From Keratinibaculum paraultunense (lineage in GTDB: Bacteria > Bacillota > Clostridia > Tissierellales > Tepidimicrobiaceae), in assembly GCF_016767175.1 (NCBI RefSeq), contig NZ_CP068564.1, forward strand, positions 868,001 to 932,000: a stretch of DNA of 64,000 bases, read 5' to 3'. The notes beneath the pieces are model-generated. The model was not told where the DNA came from, did no database searches, and saw only the letters and a list, made by a program, of their open reading frames with translations. Below are positions 28,028-36,868 of this stretch, one piece after another; position 1 is the first letter of the stretch; every line of letters starts with the position of its first letter. Made by a program: the position numbers and the translations under genes.

Positions 28028-28056
28028 TTGTAACACTTCCAATATGTGTGCATAAT
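28028..28056 (+). promoter_or_regulatory. Candidate internal promoter before murA
   Basis: TTGTAA (28028-28033), 17 bases, CATAAT (28051-28056) with a TG just upstream of the -10. This could give murA and the downstream division genes their own start within the cluster. Confidence 0.5.
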
Positions 28057-28097
28057 ATGGTGATATACTTAAGCATTAGCATATTGGAGGTGCAATA

Positions 28098-29354
28098 ATG
28101 GATAGAATAATTTTATATGGTGGGAATAGATTGACTGGAGAGGTAAATGTTTCAGGTGCTAAAAATGCAATTTTACCTATATTAGCAGCTACTGTAGTTG
28201 AAGGTAATGAAAGTACAATTTTTAATGTTCCAAATCTGAGAGATGTAGAAGTTATGGAGAAAATACTTCTAGCTCTCGGTTGCACGATAAAACGCGTAGA
28301 TAATATTATGTGGGTTAATTCTAAACCTTTAGATCAAGTGAAAATTCCAGATGAGTTAGCAAGAGAAATGAGATCGTCTATAATACTTATGGGTGCAATG
28401 TTGTCTCGATGTGGCGAAGTAATCATAAGTTATCCTGGAGGATGTGAAATAGGACCTAGACCTATAGATATGCATTTAAAAGCATTAAAAGACTTAGGTG
28501 CAGAGATAGAGGAGTCTTATGGTTTTATACATTGTAGGGCAAGTAAACTTAAAGGAACTGAAATACAGCTTGACTATCCTAGTGTAGGTGCAACAGAAAA
28601 TATAATATTAGCTGCTGTTAAAGCTGAAGGTACTACCATTATTCGAAATGCAGCCAGAGAACCAGAAATAGTAGATTTACAAAATTATTTAAATAAAGCT
28701 GGAGCTAGGATAAGCGGAGCCGGAACAAGTGTTATAATAATAGAAGGGGTAAATGAATTTAAGAAAGATGTTACTCATTACACCATGCCAGATAGGATAG
28801 TTGCTGGAACTTATATGATAGCTTCTGCAATTACACGAGGAGAAATTATATTAAAAAATATTATTACAGACCATCTTCAAGCAGTAATTGCAAAACTAAA
28901 AGAGGCTGGCTGCTTAATATACAGTGATGAAAATTCTTTAAAGATAATAGGACCTGAGAGGATAAATTCAATAGAAATGGTACAAACTTTACCTTACCCT
29001 GGTTTTCCAACAGATATGCAAGCACAGATTATGGCATTATTGAGCATTGCTAATGGCATTAGTATTATATCAGAAACAGTGTTTGAAAATAGATTTAAAC
29101 ATGTTGAAGAGTTAATTAGAATGGGTGCAAATATTAAAACTTTTGGTAAAGTAGCAATTATAAAGGGAGTAAAAGAATTAACTGGTACAAAGACTACTGC
29201 TAAGGATTTAAGAGGAGGTGCAAGTTTAGTGCTAGCTGGGTTAGTAGCAAAGGGAAGGACTGAAATAGAAAATGTTTATCATATAAAAAGAGGATATGAA
29301 GATTTTCATAAAATCTTAAAAGGTCTTGGTGCTAATATTGAATTAGTAGAATAG
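28098..29354 (+). CDS. murA: UDP-GlcNAc 1-carboxyvinyltransferase
   Basis: 418 residues. MurA transfers enolpyruvate from PEP to UDP-GlcNAc, the first committed step of peptidoglycan synthesis. The UDP-GlcNAc/PEP loop GAKNAILPILAA, the fosfomycin-target cysteine in YPGGCEIGPRPIDMHL, NAAREPEIVDLQNYLNKAGA and the DLRGGASLVLAGL block are intact. ATG start with TTGGAGGTG upstream. Its placement between murG and divIB fills the position often held by murC/murB in other bacteria. Confidence 0.96.
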   Translation: MDRIILYGGNRLTGEVNVSGAKNAILPILAATVVEGNESTIFNVPNLRDVEVMEKILLALGCTIKRVDNIMWVNSKPLDQVKIPDELAREMRSSIILMGAMLSRCGEVIISYPGGCEIGPRPIDMHLKALKDLGAEIEESYGFIHCRASKLKGTEIQLDYPSVGATENIILAAVKAEGTTIIRNAAREPEIVDLQNYLNKAGARISGAGTSVIIIEGVNEFKKDVTHYTMPDRIVAGTYMIASAITRGEIILKNIITDHLQAVIAKLKEAGCLIYSDENSLKIIGPERINSIEMVQTLPYPGFPTDMQAQIMALLSIANGISIISETVFENRFKHVEELIRMGANIKTFGKVAIIKGVKELTGTKTTAKDLRGGASLVLAGLVAKGRTEIENVYHIKRGYEDFHKILKGLGANIELVE

Positions 29355-29406
29355 CAGCATTTGCTGCTTAAACAATGATGGACAAGCGAGTAGGTGATGC
29401 AAAATT

Positions 29407-30153
29407 ATGAAAAAGAACAAAAAACACAGAGGGAAAAAAAGAAGGAAAATTTTTTTAAAATTTATTTTATTTATATTGACATTAGGTCTTATATATTTAT
29501 TTGTATTTGATACTAATTTTTTTAATATAGAAAAAATTCAAATAGTTGGCAATGGAAAGATGAGTTATAGTGAGATACTCAATGCATCTACCTATACGAA
29601 AGGGGAAAATATTTTTAAAATTAGTAAAAAATTGGGGGAAGAAAATTTAAAGAAATTACCATATATAAAAGAAGCAAAAGTTAAGAGGAAATTACCTAAA
29701 ACCCTACTAATCCAGGTGGAAGAACGAGAAGAAGTTGCAATAGTACCTTACATTGGTGCTTTTGTTTACATAGATGAAGAAGGTAATGTTTTATCTATAA
29801 AGGAAAAGAAAGCTCAAAGTAAATTACCTCAAATTTTTGGTATTGAATTAATAGATGTAATACCAGGAGAGAATTTATTTAGTGATGATAGACAAGCACA
29901 TAAGGAGTTTTTAAAATTAAGCAAACAGATGGATTTATTAAAACTAATGAAATATATTAATTTTTCTGATAATGATAATATAAATATTGAATTAATAAGT
30001 GGTATTAAGGTTGCTTTTGGTCCCTTAGATAATGTAAAATATAAATTAAGCTTCTTATATGAAATTTTAAAAGATTTGGATAAAAAAGATATAACTGCAA
30101 AACAAATTCTATTAAATAAAGGTGAAAATCCAGTTGTGATTATAGATGATTAA
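29407..30153 (+). CDS. divIB: DivIB/FtsQ cell-division protein
   Basis: 248 residues: a basic cytoplasmic tail (KKNKKHRGKKRRKIF), one membrane helix near 16-36, a POTRA domain (FFNIEKIQIVGNGKMSYSEI, about 40-110) and a beta domain (VPYIGAFVYIDEEGNVL). DivIB/FtsQ links FtsL and DivIC at the septum. ATG start with GTAGGTGA upstream. Eight bases of its tail overlap the open frame of the next gene, whose true start lies further down. Confidence 0.9.
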   Translation: MKKNKKHRGKKRRKIFLKFILFILTLGLIYLFVFDTNFFNIEKIQIVGNGKMSYSEILNASTYTKGENIFKISKKLGEENLKKLPYIKEAKVKRKLPKTLLIQVEEREEVAIVPYIGAFVYIDEEGNVLSIKEKKAQSKLPQIFGIELIDVIPGENLFSDDRQAHKEFLKLSKQMDLLKLMKYINFSDNDNINIELISGIKVAFGPLDNVKYKLSFLYEILKDLDKKDITAKQILLNKGENPVVIIDD

Positions 30154-30166
30154 TAGGGGGATTTAT

Positions 30167-30895
30167 ATGAAAAAATCAAATGGTCGATTGGCAATTACTA
30201 TGGTTTCGCTATTTCTAGGTATTATATTGGCCGTACAATTTAAAACTGTAAATAAGACTTTAGGGGAAGGCGTATTACCTACTCAAAGAGCACAACAATT
30301 AGCTATAGAGTTGAAAAAAGCTCAAGAAGAAAGAGATGCAGCATTAAAAGCTTTATCTGAATTAGAAGAGAAGATAAAATTGTATGAAAAGGGTGAAGCA
30401 GAAAGCAATGTATATGCTGAAAATCTTTATAAGGATTTGGAAAGATATAGAACGTTAGCAGGATATGTAGATTTAGAAGGACCTGGGATAGTATTGGAAA
30501 TTCAAGACCCACCCGTTGATTTACAATTTGGAATTGAATATACAATTGCAGATGATGTGGATTTAATTCTTCAAATTATCAGTGTTTTAAATGCAGCTGA
30601 AGCAGAAGCAATTTCTATTAATGATCAACGTTATACTTCTTTTACAGAGATAGAAAAAGCTGGAAACCATATTGAGATAAATGGTGTGTCTATTGGTTCA
30701 CCAATTATAATAAAAGCTATTGGAGATCCAGAAACTTTAGAATCAGCTTTAGCTATTAAAGGAGGAATTATATGGACATTGGAATATTATGATTATAATG
30801 TTCATTTAACAAAAGAGAAAAATGTTCAAGTACCAAAATATAGAAAGTTAAAAGAATTTATATATGCAAAACCAGTAGAGCAAGATTCAAATTAA
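30167..30895 (+). CDS. DUF881 protein, first copy
   Basis: 242 residues from ATG 30167, with TAGGGGG just upstream. One membrane helix near the N-terminus (about 9-25), a coiled coil (QQLAIELKKAQEERDAALKA region), then a DUF881 domain with the family pattern GPGIVLEIQD, VDLILQIISVLNAAEAEAISINDQR and IIIKAIGDPETL. DUF881 proteins are encoded beside division genes in Firmicutes and Actinobacteria; their role at the septum is unknown. Followed by a paralogue. Confidence 0.88.
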   Translation: MKKSNGRLAITMVSLFLGIILAVQFKTVNKTLGEGVLPTQRAQQLAIELKKAQEERDAALKALSELEEKIKLYEKGEAESNVYAENLYKDLERYRTLAGYVDLEGPGIVLEIQDPPVDLQFGIEYTIADDVDLILQIISVLNAAEAEAISINDQRYTSFTEIEKAGNHIEINGVSIGSPIIIKAIGDPETLESALAIKGGIIWTLEYYDYNVHLTKEKNVQVPKYRKLKEFIYAKPVEQDSN

Positions 30896-30910
30896 ATATA
30901 GGTGATAAAT

Positions 30911-31639
30911 ATGAATAATGTTAAAAAACCTAGTATTATAATATTAATTTTTTCTATTTTTCTAGGCATGTTTATGGCAGGGCAATTTAAGCAAAATACA
31001 CCAACTATTGCGCCTGTTACCTTAAGGTCAATTCAAACAACTAAAGATAATATAGATACATTGAATAAAGAGATAGAGGATTTAAATGCATTACTTAAAG
31101 AAAAGGAAGAACAATTAAACGTGTTGGAAAGTATAGCCAGTGGTGATGAAAATATTATAGATGTATTAAATGATGAATTGGAAAAATATAAAAATCTTGC
31201 TGGATTTGAAGAAGTGGAAGGTCCAGGAGTTATTATTACAATGCAAGATAATATGGCTGAAGGACCTTTTGGTGAAAACTTTAATTCAGATGTAATTCAT
31301 GATATAGATGTATTAAGAATTATAAATGATTTAAGATGTGCTGAAGCAGAAGCTATAAGTGTAAATGGGCAAAGGATTTTATCTATGTCTGAAATTAAAT
31401 GCGGAGGTCCAATTATTAGGGTTAATGGTAAAAGTTTAGGAACTCCTTTTGTAATCAAAGCCATAGGTAATCCAAAATTATTATCAGCAGCAATAAATGC
31501 ACCTAATACTTATGCTTATGCATTGAAACACATTGATCAAATATATATAGAATTAACTACTGAGGACAATATAAGAATTCCAGCATACAATGGGAAATTT
31601 AATTTTAAATATGCTAAACCATTAAAAGAAGGTGATTAA
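30911..31639 (+). CDS. DUF881 protein, second copy
   Basis: 242 residues from ATG 30911 with ATAGGTGAT upstream. Same architecture as the preceding gene: N-terminal membrane helix, coiled coil with Glu/Lys heptads (TLNKEIEDLNALLKEKEEQL), and a DUF881 domain (GPGVIITMQDN, CAEAEAISVNGQRIL, FVIKAIGNPKLL). Clearly a tandem duplicate, but diverged in the region between GPG and the NDLRCAEAEA helix. The stop is followed within one base by the sbp start. Confidence 0.88.
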   Translation: MNNVKKPSIIILIFSIFLGMFMAGQFKQNTPTIAPVTLRSIQTTKDNIDTLNKEIEDLNALLKEKEEQLNVLESIASGDENIIDVLNDELEKYKNLAGFEEVEGPGVIITMQDNMAEGPFGENFNSDVIHDIDVLRIINDLRCAEAEAISVNGQRILSMSEIKCGGPIIRVNGKSLGTPFVIKAIGNPKLLSAAINAPNTYAYALKHIDQIYIELTTEDNIRIPAYNGKFNFKYAKPLKEGD

Positions 31640-31640
31640 T

Positions 31641-31997
31641 ATGTTTTTTGCACTGATAGGTATAGTTATTGGATTGGTGATTGGACTTGTTTTACCTTTT
31701 ACTTATAATGCAGCTTATTCATTGTACATTTCTGTAGCTATATTGGCATGCTTAGATTCAGTTTTTGGTGGGATAAAAGCTAATCTAGAAAAGAAATTTG
31801 ATAGTAGTATTTTTATATCAGGATTTTTCGGAAATGCTATATTAGCAGCTTTTTTAGCTTATATTGGTGATAGACTTGGAGTACCATTATATTATGCTGC
31901 TATATTTACATTTGGTGGAAGATTATTTGAAAATTTTGCTAGTATTAGAAGAATTCTTTTAAATAAGCGGAAATCAGAAACAAAAGTAGAAGAGTAA
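31641..31997 (+). CDS. sbp: Small basic protein Sbp (DUF1290)
   Basis: 118 residues from ATG 31641 with AAGGTGAT upstream. Three or four membrane segments (FALIGIVIGLVIGLVLPF; YSLYISVAILACLDSVFGGI; ILAAFLAYIGDRLGVPLYYAAIF), ending in a basic tail. Matches the DUF1290 family, called Sbp in Bacillus, encoded next to ftsA/ftsZ. No biochemical function is known. Here it sits directly before ftsZ and ftsA is absent. Confidence 0.88.
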   Translation: MFFALIGIVIGLVIGLVLPFTYNAAYSLYISVAILACLDSVFGGIKANLEKKFDSSIFISGFFGNAILAAFLAYIGDRLGVPLYYAAIFTFGGRLFENFASIRRILLNKRKSETKVEE

Positions 31998-32113
31998 TAA
32001 ATAATAATTTAAATATTTGTGTTTTAAAATATAAAAGTATTTATTATATTTATTTGTATAAAGTATTAATTCTATATTAGCTTTTTAACCAATAGAGAAG
32101 GGGGTAAAAACTT

Positions 32114-33184
32114 GTGTTTGATTTTGATGTGGAAGTTGAAGAATTTGCAAAGATAAAAGTTTTAGGAGTTGGTGGAGGCGGCAATAATGCAATAAATAGG
32201 ATGATTGAATGTGGAGTAAGAGGTGTAGAATTTATTGCAATAAATACAGATAGGCAAGCTTTATATTCATCAAGAGCAGAACATAAATTACAAATTGGAG
32301 AGAAGTTGACTAAAGGATTAGGAGCTGGTGCTAATCCAGAAATTGGTATGAAAGCAGCTGAAGAAAATAGAAATGAAATTGTGGAAGCATTGAAAGGTGC
32401 TGATATGGTATTTATTACTGCAGGCATGGGAGGTGGTACAGGCACTGGAGCAGCTCCTATAGTTGCTGAAGCTGCAAAAGAATTAGGAATATTAACAGTA
32501 GGAGTAGTGACTAAACCGTTTACTTTCGAAGGAAGAAAAAGAGCAGTTCAAGCTGAAAAGGGAATTGAAGAGTTAAAGGATAAGGTTGATACACTAGTAA
32601 CTATACCAAATGATAGATTATTGCAGGTAGCAGAGAAGAAAACTACCATGGTAGAAGCTTTTATCATGGCTGATGAGGTTCTTAAACAAGGTATACAAGG
32701 AATTTCTGACTTAATAGCTGTTCCTAATTTAATCAATTTAGATTTTGCTGATGTTAAAACTATTATGCAGAATCAAGGTATAGCTCATATGGGTATTGGC
32801 AAAGCTTCAGGAGAAAATAGAGCAGTAGAGGCTGCAAAGCAGGCAATAAAAAGTCCATTATTAGAAACTTCGATTGATGGAGCTAAAGCAGTATTATTAA
32901 ATATTACAGGTGGTGAAGATTTAGGACTATTTGAGGTGAATGAAGCAGCAGATTTAATAAGGCAATCAGTTGATCAGGACGCAAATATCATATTTGGGGC
33001 AGGTATAGATGAATCTTTAAAAGAAGAAATAAAAATAACAGTAATTGCGACAGGATTTGATAAAGATAGAGTACTTAGAAAAACTTTTATAAAAGGATCT
33101 GAATTACAGGATGAAAGTGCTGCTACTAGCCAATTTGATTTAGATGATTTAGATATTCCTACATTTTTAAGAAAAAAGGACTAA
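32114..33184 (+). CDS. ftsZ: Cell-division GTPase FtsZ
   Basis: 356 residues. FtsZ polymerises into the Z-ring. Tubulin signature [13 protein letters not shown]-terminal [15 protein letters not shown], the T7 catalytic loop [14 protein letters not shown] and a C-terminal conserved peptide DIPTFLRKK are present; the linker before it is short. GTG start 32114 with GAAGGGGG upstream. It ends the dcw cluster before a terminator. No ftsA or sepF lies adjacent, so the membrane tether is encoded elsewhere. Confidence 0.97.
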   Translation: MFDFDVEVEEFAKIKVLGVGGGGNNAINRMIECGVRGVEFIAINTDRQALYSSRAEHKLQIGEKLTKGLGAGANPEIGMKAAEENRNEIVEALKGADMVFITAGMGGGTGTGAAPIVAEAAKELGILTVGVVTKPFTFEGRKRAVQAEKGIEELKDKVDTLVTIPNDRLLQVAEKKTTMVEAFIMADEVLKQGIQGISDLIAVPNLINLDFADVKTIMQNQGIAHMGIGKASGENRAVEAAKQAIKSPLLETSIDGAKAVLLNITGGEDLGLFEVNEAADLIRQSVDQDANIIFGAGIDESLKEEIKITVIATGFDKDRVLRKTFIKGSELQDESAATSQFDLDDLDIPTFLRKKD

Positions 33185-33206
33185 CCATAAAAATTAAATT
33201 TTATGT

Positions 33207-33250
33207 CAAAAAACGTTTCTCAAAGTTGAGATACGTTTTTTTTATTTTTT
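33207..33250 (+). terminator. Terminator after ftsZ
   Basis: AAAAAACG-T-TTCTCAA (33208-33223) pairs with TTGAGAT-ACGTTTTTT (33226-33241), leading into a long T run. It separates the dcw cluster from the sporulation sigma-factor block. Confidence 0.88.
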
Positions 33251-33263
33251 TTATTGTATAAAT

Positions 33264-33297
33264 AGCGACAAATTTTTATCTATAAATTTTGTATAAT
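33264..33297 (+). promoter_or_regulatory. Candidate Spo0A-type promoter of spoIIGA-sigE
   Basis: A TATAAT -10 at 33292-33297 has no good -35 at 17 bases. Where the -35 would be lies GCGACAAA (33264-33271), which on the other strand reads TTTGTCGC, close to the Spo0A box TGTCGAA. The arrangement mirrors the Bacillus spoIIG promoter, where Spo0A~P binds over the -35. Spacing and match are suggestive only. Confidence 0.4.
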
Positions 33298-33360
33298 GGA
33301 CATAAATATTTTAGTTTTGAATATGTTTTTAGTATAGATATTTTTAAAGGAGGTATTGAG

Positions 33361-34257
33361 TTGTATGTATATGCAGAATACTTGTTGATAGAGAATATAA
33401 TAATTAATTATATTATATTATATGTAACTAAAAAAATTACAAAATCTAAAACCGCTAATATAAGATTATTTATTTCCGCATTGATAGGTTCTATTTATAC
33501 ATTAGTAGCTTTTTTTCCTTCGTTACAATTTATGGGTAAAATGATAATTAAGTTATCTATTTCCATATTAATGATAATAATAGCTTTTAATCCAGAAAAG
33601 TTAAATCAATTTTTAAAGCAAATTTCAGCTTTTTATATGGTATCTTTTGTATTTGCAGGTGCAATAATTGGAATTTTTTACATTTTAAACAATAGTTTTA
33701 TTTTTACAGGAATTTCCTTTAAAAATTCTGATGAATTAATTAAATTTTTAATTATTGGTATAACAATTGCGTTAGTTCTTATAAGATATATACTTAAATT
33801 TTATCAGGTAAAAATTAGGAAAGAAAATTTTATAGCTAATGTCTCTATAGGTCTAAATGATAAAGAAGTTGAACTTATAGCCCTTATAGATACAGGCAAT
33901 TCTCTTAAGGAGCCAATATCTAAAAAACCTGTACTTATTGCAGAATATAGAGCTTTAAAAAGTATACTTCCTGATTCTATAAAAAACATGTATAAGTCCA
34001 ATCAGAAATTAGATTTAATTAAGATAAGCGAAGTAATGGAAGAGGTTTCAGATGATATTAAACTTCGTTTAATACCTTTTAAATCTTTAGGAAATGATAA
34101 TGGTATTTTAATTGGTTTTAAACCAGACAAGATAAAAGTATACTTAGAATCGGAAACAAAGAATTTAAGCGATGATATAATAGTTGCTATATACAATGAT
34201 AGATTAGCGTCTGATGAAATTTATAATGGGTTATTACATCCAGAATTATTAGGATAG
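33361..34257 (+). CDS. spoIIGA: Sigma-E processing peptidase SpoIIGA
   Basis: 298 residues from TTG 33361, where AAAGGAGGT is about 5 bases upstream and the family opening ([17 protein letters not shown]) begins; the longer open frame from 33289 lacks both. About five membrane segments (to residue ~145) followed by a cytoplasmic aspartic-protease half with the catalytic motif IDTGN (Asp177). SpoIIGA removes the pro-sequence of sigma-E in the mother cell after a forespore signal. Directly upstream of its substrate sigE. Confidence 0.92.
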   Translation: MYVYAEYLLIENIIINYIILYVTKKITKSKTANIRLFISALIGSIYTLVAFFPSLQFMGKMIIKLSISILMIIIAFNPEKLNQFLKQISAFYMVSFVFAGAIIGIFYILNNSFIFTGISFKNSDELIKFLIIGITIALVLIRYILKFYQVKIRKENFIANVSIGLNDKEVELIALIDTGNSLKEPISKKPVLIAEYRALKSILPDSIKNMYKSNQKLDLIKISEVMEEVSDDIKLRLIPFKSLGNDNGILIGFKPDKIKVYLESETKNLSDDIIVAIYNDRLASDEIYNGLLHPELLG

Positions 34258-34268
34258 GAGGAAATGCG

Positions 34269-34982
34269 TTGAAAAAAAGTTTATTTAAATTTAATTTATA
34301 TCTTAATAAAATAATGCATAAACTTAAGCTAATAGATAGTATTTACTATATTGGAAGTGGAGAAGTTTTACCTCCACCTTTAAATGCAGAAGAAGAAAGC
34401 TATTATTTAAAGAAATTAAAACATGATGACAGCATTAGAAGTATTTTAATAGAAAGAAACTTACGCTTGGTAGTATATATAGCAAGAAAATTTGAAAATA
34501 CAGGCATATGTATAGAAGATTTAATTTCAATTGGAACTATTGGTCTTATAAAAGCTGTTAATACTTTTGATCCAGATAAAAATATTAAATTAGCTACTTA
34601 TGCTTCTAAATGTATAGAAAATGAGATACTTATGTATTTAAGGCGAAATAGTAAATTAAAAATGGAGGTATCTTTAGATGAACCATTAAATGTTGATTGG
34701 GATGGCAATGAGCTTTTATTATCAGATATATTAGGAACTGATGGAGATATTATTTTTAAGTGTTTAGAAGAAGAGGTAGATAAAGAATTATTAAATCAAG
34801 CTATAGATAAATTGTCTGGAAAAGAAAAAACTATAGTAGAATTGAGATTTGGATTAAAAAGTGGGAAAGAAAAGACTCAAAAGGAAGTAGCAGATATATT
34901 AGGTATATCTCAATCATATATTTCTAGGTTAGAAAAAAGAATTATAAAGAGATTAAGGAAGGAAATGGTTAGATTAATGTAA
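34269..34982 (+). CDS. sigE: Mother-cell sigma factor sigma-E (pro-form)
   Basis: 237 residues. The N-terminal ~27 residues are the hydrophobic/basic pro-sequence, and [13 protein letters not shown] marks the processing region. Sigma-70 region 2 ([53 protein letters not shown]) and region 4 ([24 protein letters not shown]) are nearly identical to Bacillus SigE. TTG start 34269 with AGGAGGAAAT upstream; the nearby ATG at 34264 runs into a stop after one codon. Expressed with spoIIGA; a long hairpin terminator follows. Confidence 0.96.
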   Translation: MKKSLFKFNLYLNKIMHKLKLIDSIYYIGSGEVLPPPLNAEEESYYLKKLKHDDSIRSILIERNLRLVVYIARKFENTGICIEDLISIGTIGLIKAVNTFDPDKNIKLATYASKCIENEILMYLRRNSKLKMEVSLDEPLNVDWDGNELLLSDILGTDGDIIFKCLEEEVDKELLNQAIDKLSGKEKTIVELRFGLKSGKEKTQKEVADILGISQSYISRLEKRIIKRLRKEMVRLM

Positions 34983-35021
34983 ATTTTAAGGAATTATTAA
35001 TACAGTAAATTAAAGAAAATG

Positions 35022-35076
35022 TATGCTTTCTAAGAATAATTAGATTTTTTCTTTATTCTTAGAAAGCGTATTTTTA
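35022..35076 (+). terminator. Terminator between sigE and sigG
   Basis: An 18-bp stem (35022-35039 with 35053-35070, one G-T pair) and a T run (35071-35075). It indicates that sigG is mainly transcribed from its own promoter. Confidence 0.9.
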
Positions 35077-35125
35077 TCTTAGAATAAATTTATATTATAG
35101 ATGGATAATTGTTACAAAAAAATTT

Positions 35126-35155
35126 TGAATAAAAAAAATAATAGAGGCAATAATT
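35126..35155 (+). promoter_or_regulatory. Candidate sigma-F promoter of sigG
   Basis: TGAATA (35126-35131), 14 bases, then GGCAATAATT (35146-35155). The -10 half fits the Bacillus sigma-F pattern GGnrAnAnT, and the -35 half fits GnATA loosely. Location about 20 bases before the sigG start and after the sigE terminator agrees with sigma-F control of sigG. Confidence 0.5.
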
Positions 35156-35176
35156 TTAATTGAAAAGGGGCAAAAC

Positions 35177-35971
35177 TTGGAGAAAGGAATGAAACAATTG
35201 CATACAAACAAAGTTGAAATTTGTGGGGTTAATACTTCTAAATTACCAGTATTAACAAATGAAGAAATGCAAGAATTATTTATAAAAATAAAAGCAGGAG
35301 ATATGAAAGCAAGAGAGGAGTTTATACAAGGTAATTTAAGATTAGTACTTAGTATTATTCAACGATTTAATAGAAGAGGTGAAGATGTAGATGATTTGTT
35401 TCAGGTAGGATGTATAGGGCTTATAAAAGCTATAGATAATTTTGATTTAAGTCAAAATGTAAGATTTTCAACTTATGCAGTACCTATGATAATAGGAGAA
35501 ATTAGAAGATATTTAAGAGATAATAATTCTATTAGGGTAAGTAGATCTTTAAGAGATACAGCTTATAAAGCTCTTCAGGCTAGAGAACAATTAATTAATA
35601 AAAATTTAAAAGAACCAACTATCAATGAAATAGCTGAAGAACTAAATTTGCCAAAAGAAGAAATAGTATTTGCCCTAGATGCAATTCAAGAGCCTATCTC
35701 CTTATTTGAACCTATTTATCATGACAGTGGAGATGCCATATATATTATGGATCAAGTAAAAGATAAAAAATCTGAAGACGAAGTATGGCTTCAAGAGATT
35801 GCTTTAAAAGAGGCCATAGACAAATTGGATCAAAGAGAAAAATTAATATTAAATTTACGGTTTTATGAAGGTAAGACGCAAATGGAAGTAGCAGAGGAAA
35901 TAGGGATATCTCAAGCTCAGGTATCTAGATTGGAAAAGAATGCTTTAAGGCAGATGAGAAAACTAATTTAA
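35177..35971 (+). CDS. sigG: Forespore sigma factor sigma-G
   Basis: 264 residues. Opens with the sigma-G hallmark NKVEICGVNTSKLPVLTNEEM, then region 2 (NLRLVLSIIQRFNRRGEDVDD; FSTYAVPMIIGEIRRYLRDN), region 3 and region 4 (EGKTQMEVAEEIGISQAQVSRLEK). It directs late forespore genes. TTG 35177 follows AAAGGGG by about 6 bases; an ATG at 35189 with AGAAAGG upstream would shorten it by four residues and cannot be excluded. Separated from sigE by a terminator, so probably activated by sigma-F. Confidence 0.95.
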   Translation: MEKGMKQLHTNKVEICGVNTSKLPVLTNEEMQELFIKIKAGDMKAREEFIQGNLRLVLSIIQRFNRRGEDVDDLFQVGCIGLIKAIDNFDLSQNVRFSTYAVPMIIGEIRRYLRDNNSIRVSRSLRDTAYKALQAREQLINKNLKEPTINEIAEELNLPKEEIVFALDAIQEPISLFEPIYHDSGDAIYIMDQVKDKKSEDEVWLQEIALKEAIDKLDQREKLILNLRFYEGKTQMEVAEEIGISQAQVSRLEKNALRQMRKLI

Positions 35972-36008
35972 TATTAACCATTACTCCACAAAAAAATTAT
36001 CCATATTC

Positions 36009-36036
36009 ATAAACATATTAATATAAACATATTAAT
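36009..36036. repeat. Tandem 14-bp repeat upstream of ylmC
   Basis: ATAAACATATTAAT occurs twice in perfect tandem (36009-36022, 36023-36036), with a partial third unit after it. It lies in the intergenic space between sigG and ylmC, about 40 bases before the ylmC start. Confidence 0.7.
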
Positions 36037-36075
36037 ATAAATATATAAAAGAAGTGCGTAAAAAGAGGTGGAGTA

Positions 36076-36315
36076 ATGGTTAAATTATCGGAAATGAGTG
36101 AAAAAGAAGTTATTAATATAAGAGATGGTGTTAAAATTGGGTTTATTTATGATTTTGAAATAGATTTAGAAAATGGTAATGTGGTAGCAGTTATAATACC
36201 TCGTCCTGGAAAGATATTAGGTTTATTTGGGAAAAATAATGATTTGATAATTAATTGGAAGAACATAGTTCGTATTGGCACAGATACAATATTAGTAGAT
36301 ATGGATATTGAATAA
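36076..36315 (+). CDS. ylmC: YlmC/YmxH-family PRC-barrel sporulation protein
   Basis: 79 residues with a single PRC-barrel-like beta domain: LSEMSEKEVINIRDGVKIG, then DFEIDLENGNVVAVIIP and WKNIVRIGTDTILVDM. This matches the YlmC/YmxH family, found next to sigG and pgeF (ylmD) in many spore formers; the biochemical role is unknown. ATG start with AAGAGGTGGAG upstream. No membrane segment. Confidence 0.88.
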   Translation: MVKLSEMSEKEVINIRDGVKIGFIYDFEIDLENGNVVAVIIPRPGKILGLFGKNNDLIINWKNIVRIGTDTILVDMDIE

Positions 36316-36386
36316 TAAATAGTTATTAGACAATTGAAAGACTATATATTATAATCAAGATAAATAGAAAATTGTGGGGTGTATAT

Positions 36387-36851
36387 ATGAAATGTCCATT
36401 TTGCGATTATTATGATACAAAAGTAATAGATTCAAGGCCTACAGATGAAGGACAAGCCATTAGAAGGAGAAGGGAATGTACTAGATGTTTTAGAAGATTT
36501 ACAACCTATGAAAAAGTAGAATCTATGCCTTTAATCATTGTGAAGAAAGACGGTACTAGGGAAGCTTATGATAGAAATAAGATATTGAATGGTATATTAA
36601 AAGCTTGTGAGAAACGTCCAGTTCCTTTAAGTACTATAGAAGGAATGGTGGACGAGATTGAAAGAGAATTATATAATTCAATGGAGAAAGAAATAACTAG
36701 TCAATATATTGGAGAAATGGTGATGAATAAATTGAGAGATATAGATGAAGTGGCTTATGTAAGATTTGCATCTGTATATAGGCAATTTAAGGATATAAAT
36801 ACCTTTATGGATGAATTGAAGAAACTACTCAATGAAGAAAATGGAGAATAG
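36387..36851 (+). CDS. nrdR: NrdR transcriptional repressor of ribonucleotide reductase genes
   Basis: 154 residues from ATG 36387, where the universal start [18 protein letters not shown] begins. N-terminal zinc ribbon with two Cys pairs (CPFC, CTRC) followed by an ATP-cone ([19 protein letters not shown]) that senses ATP/dATP. It represses nrd operons by binding NrdR boxes; none is seen within this window. A ribosome binding site GTGGGGTG is just upstream. pgeF follows 17 bases later. Confidence 0.95.
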   Translation: MKCPFCDYYDTKVIDSRPTDEGQAIRRRRECTRCFRRFTTYEKVESMPLIIVKKDGTREAYDRNKILNGILKACEKRPVPLSTIEGMVDEIERELYNSMEKEITSQYIGEMVMNKLRDIDEVAYVRFASVYRQFKDINTFMDELKKLLNEENGE

Positions 36852-36868
36852 ATGGATGAGGTGATAAA

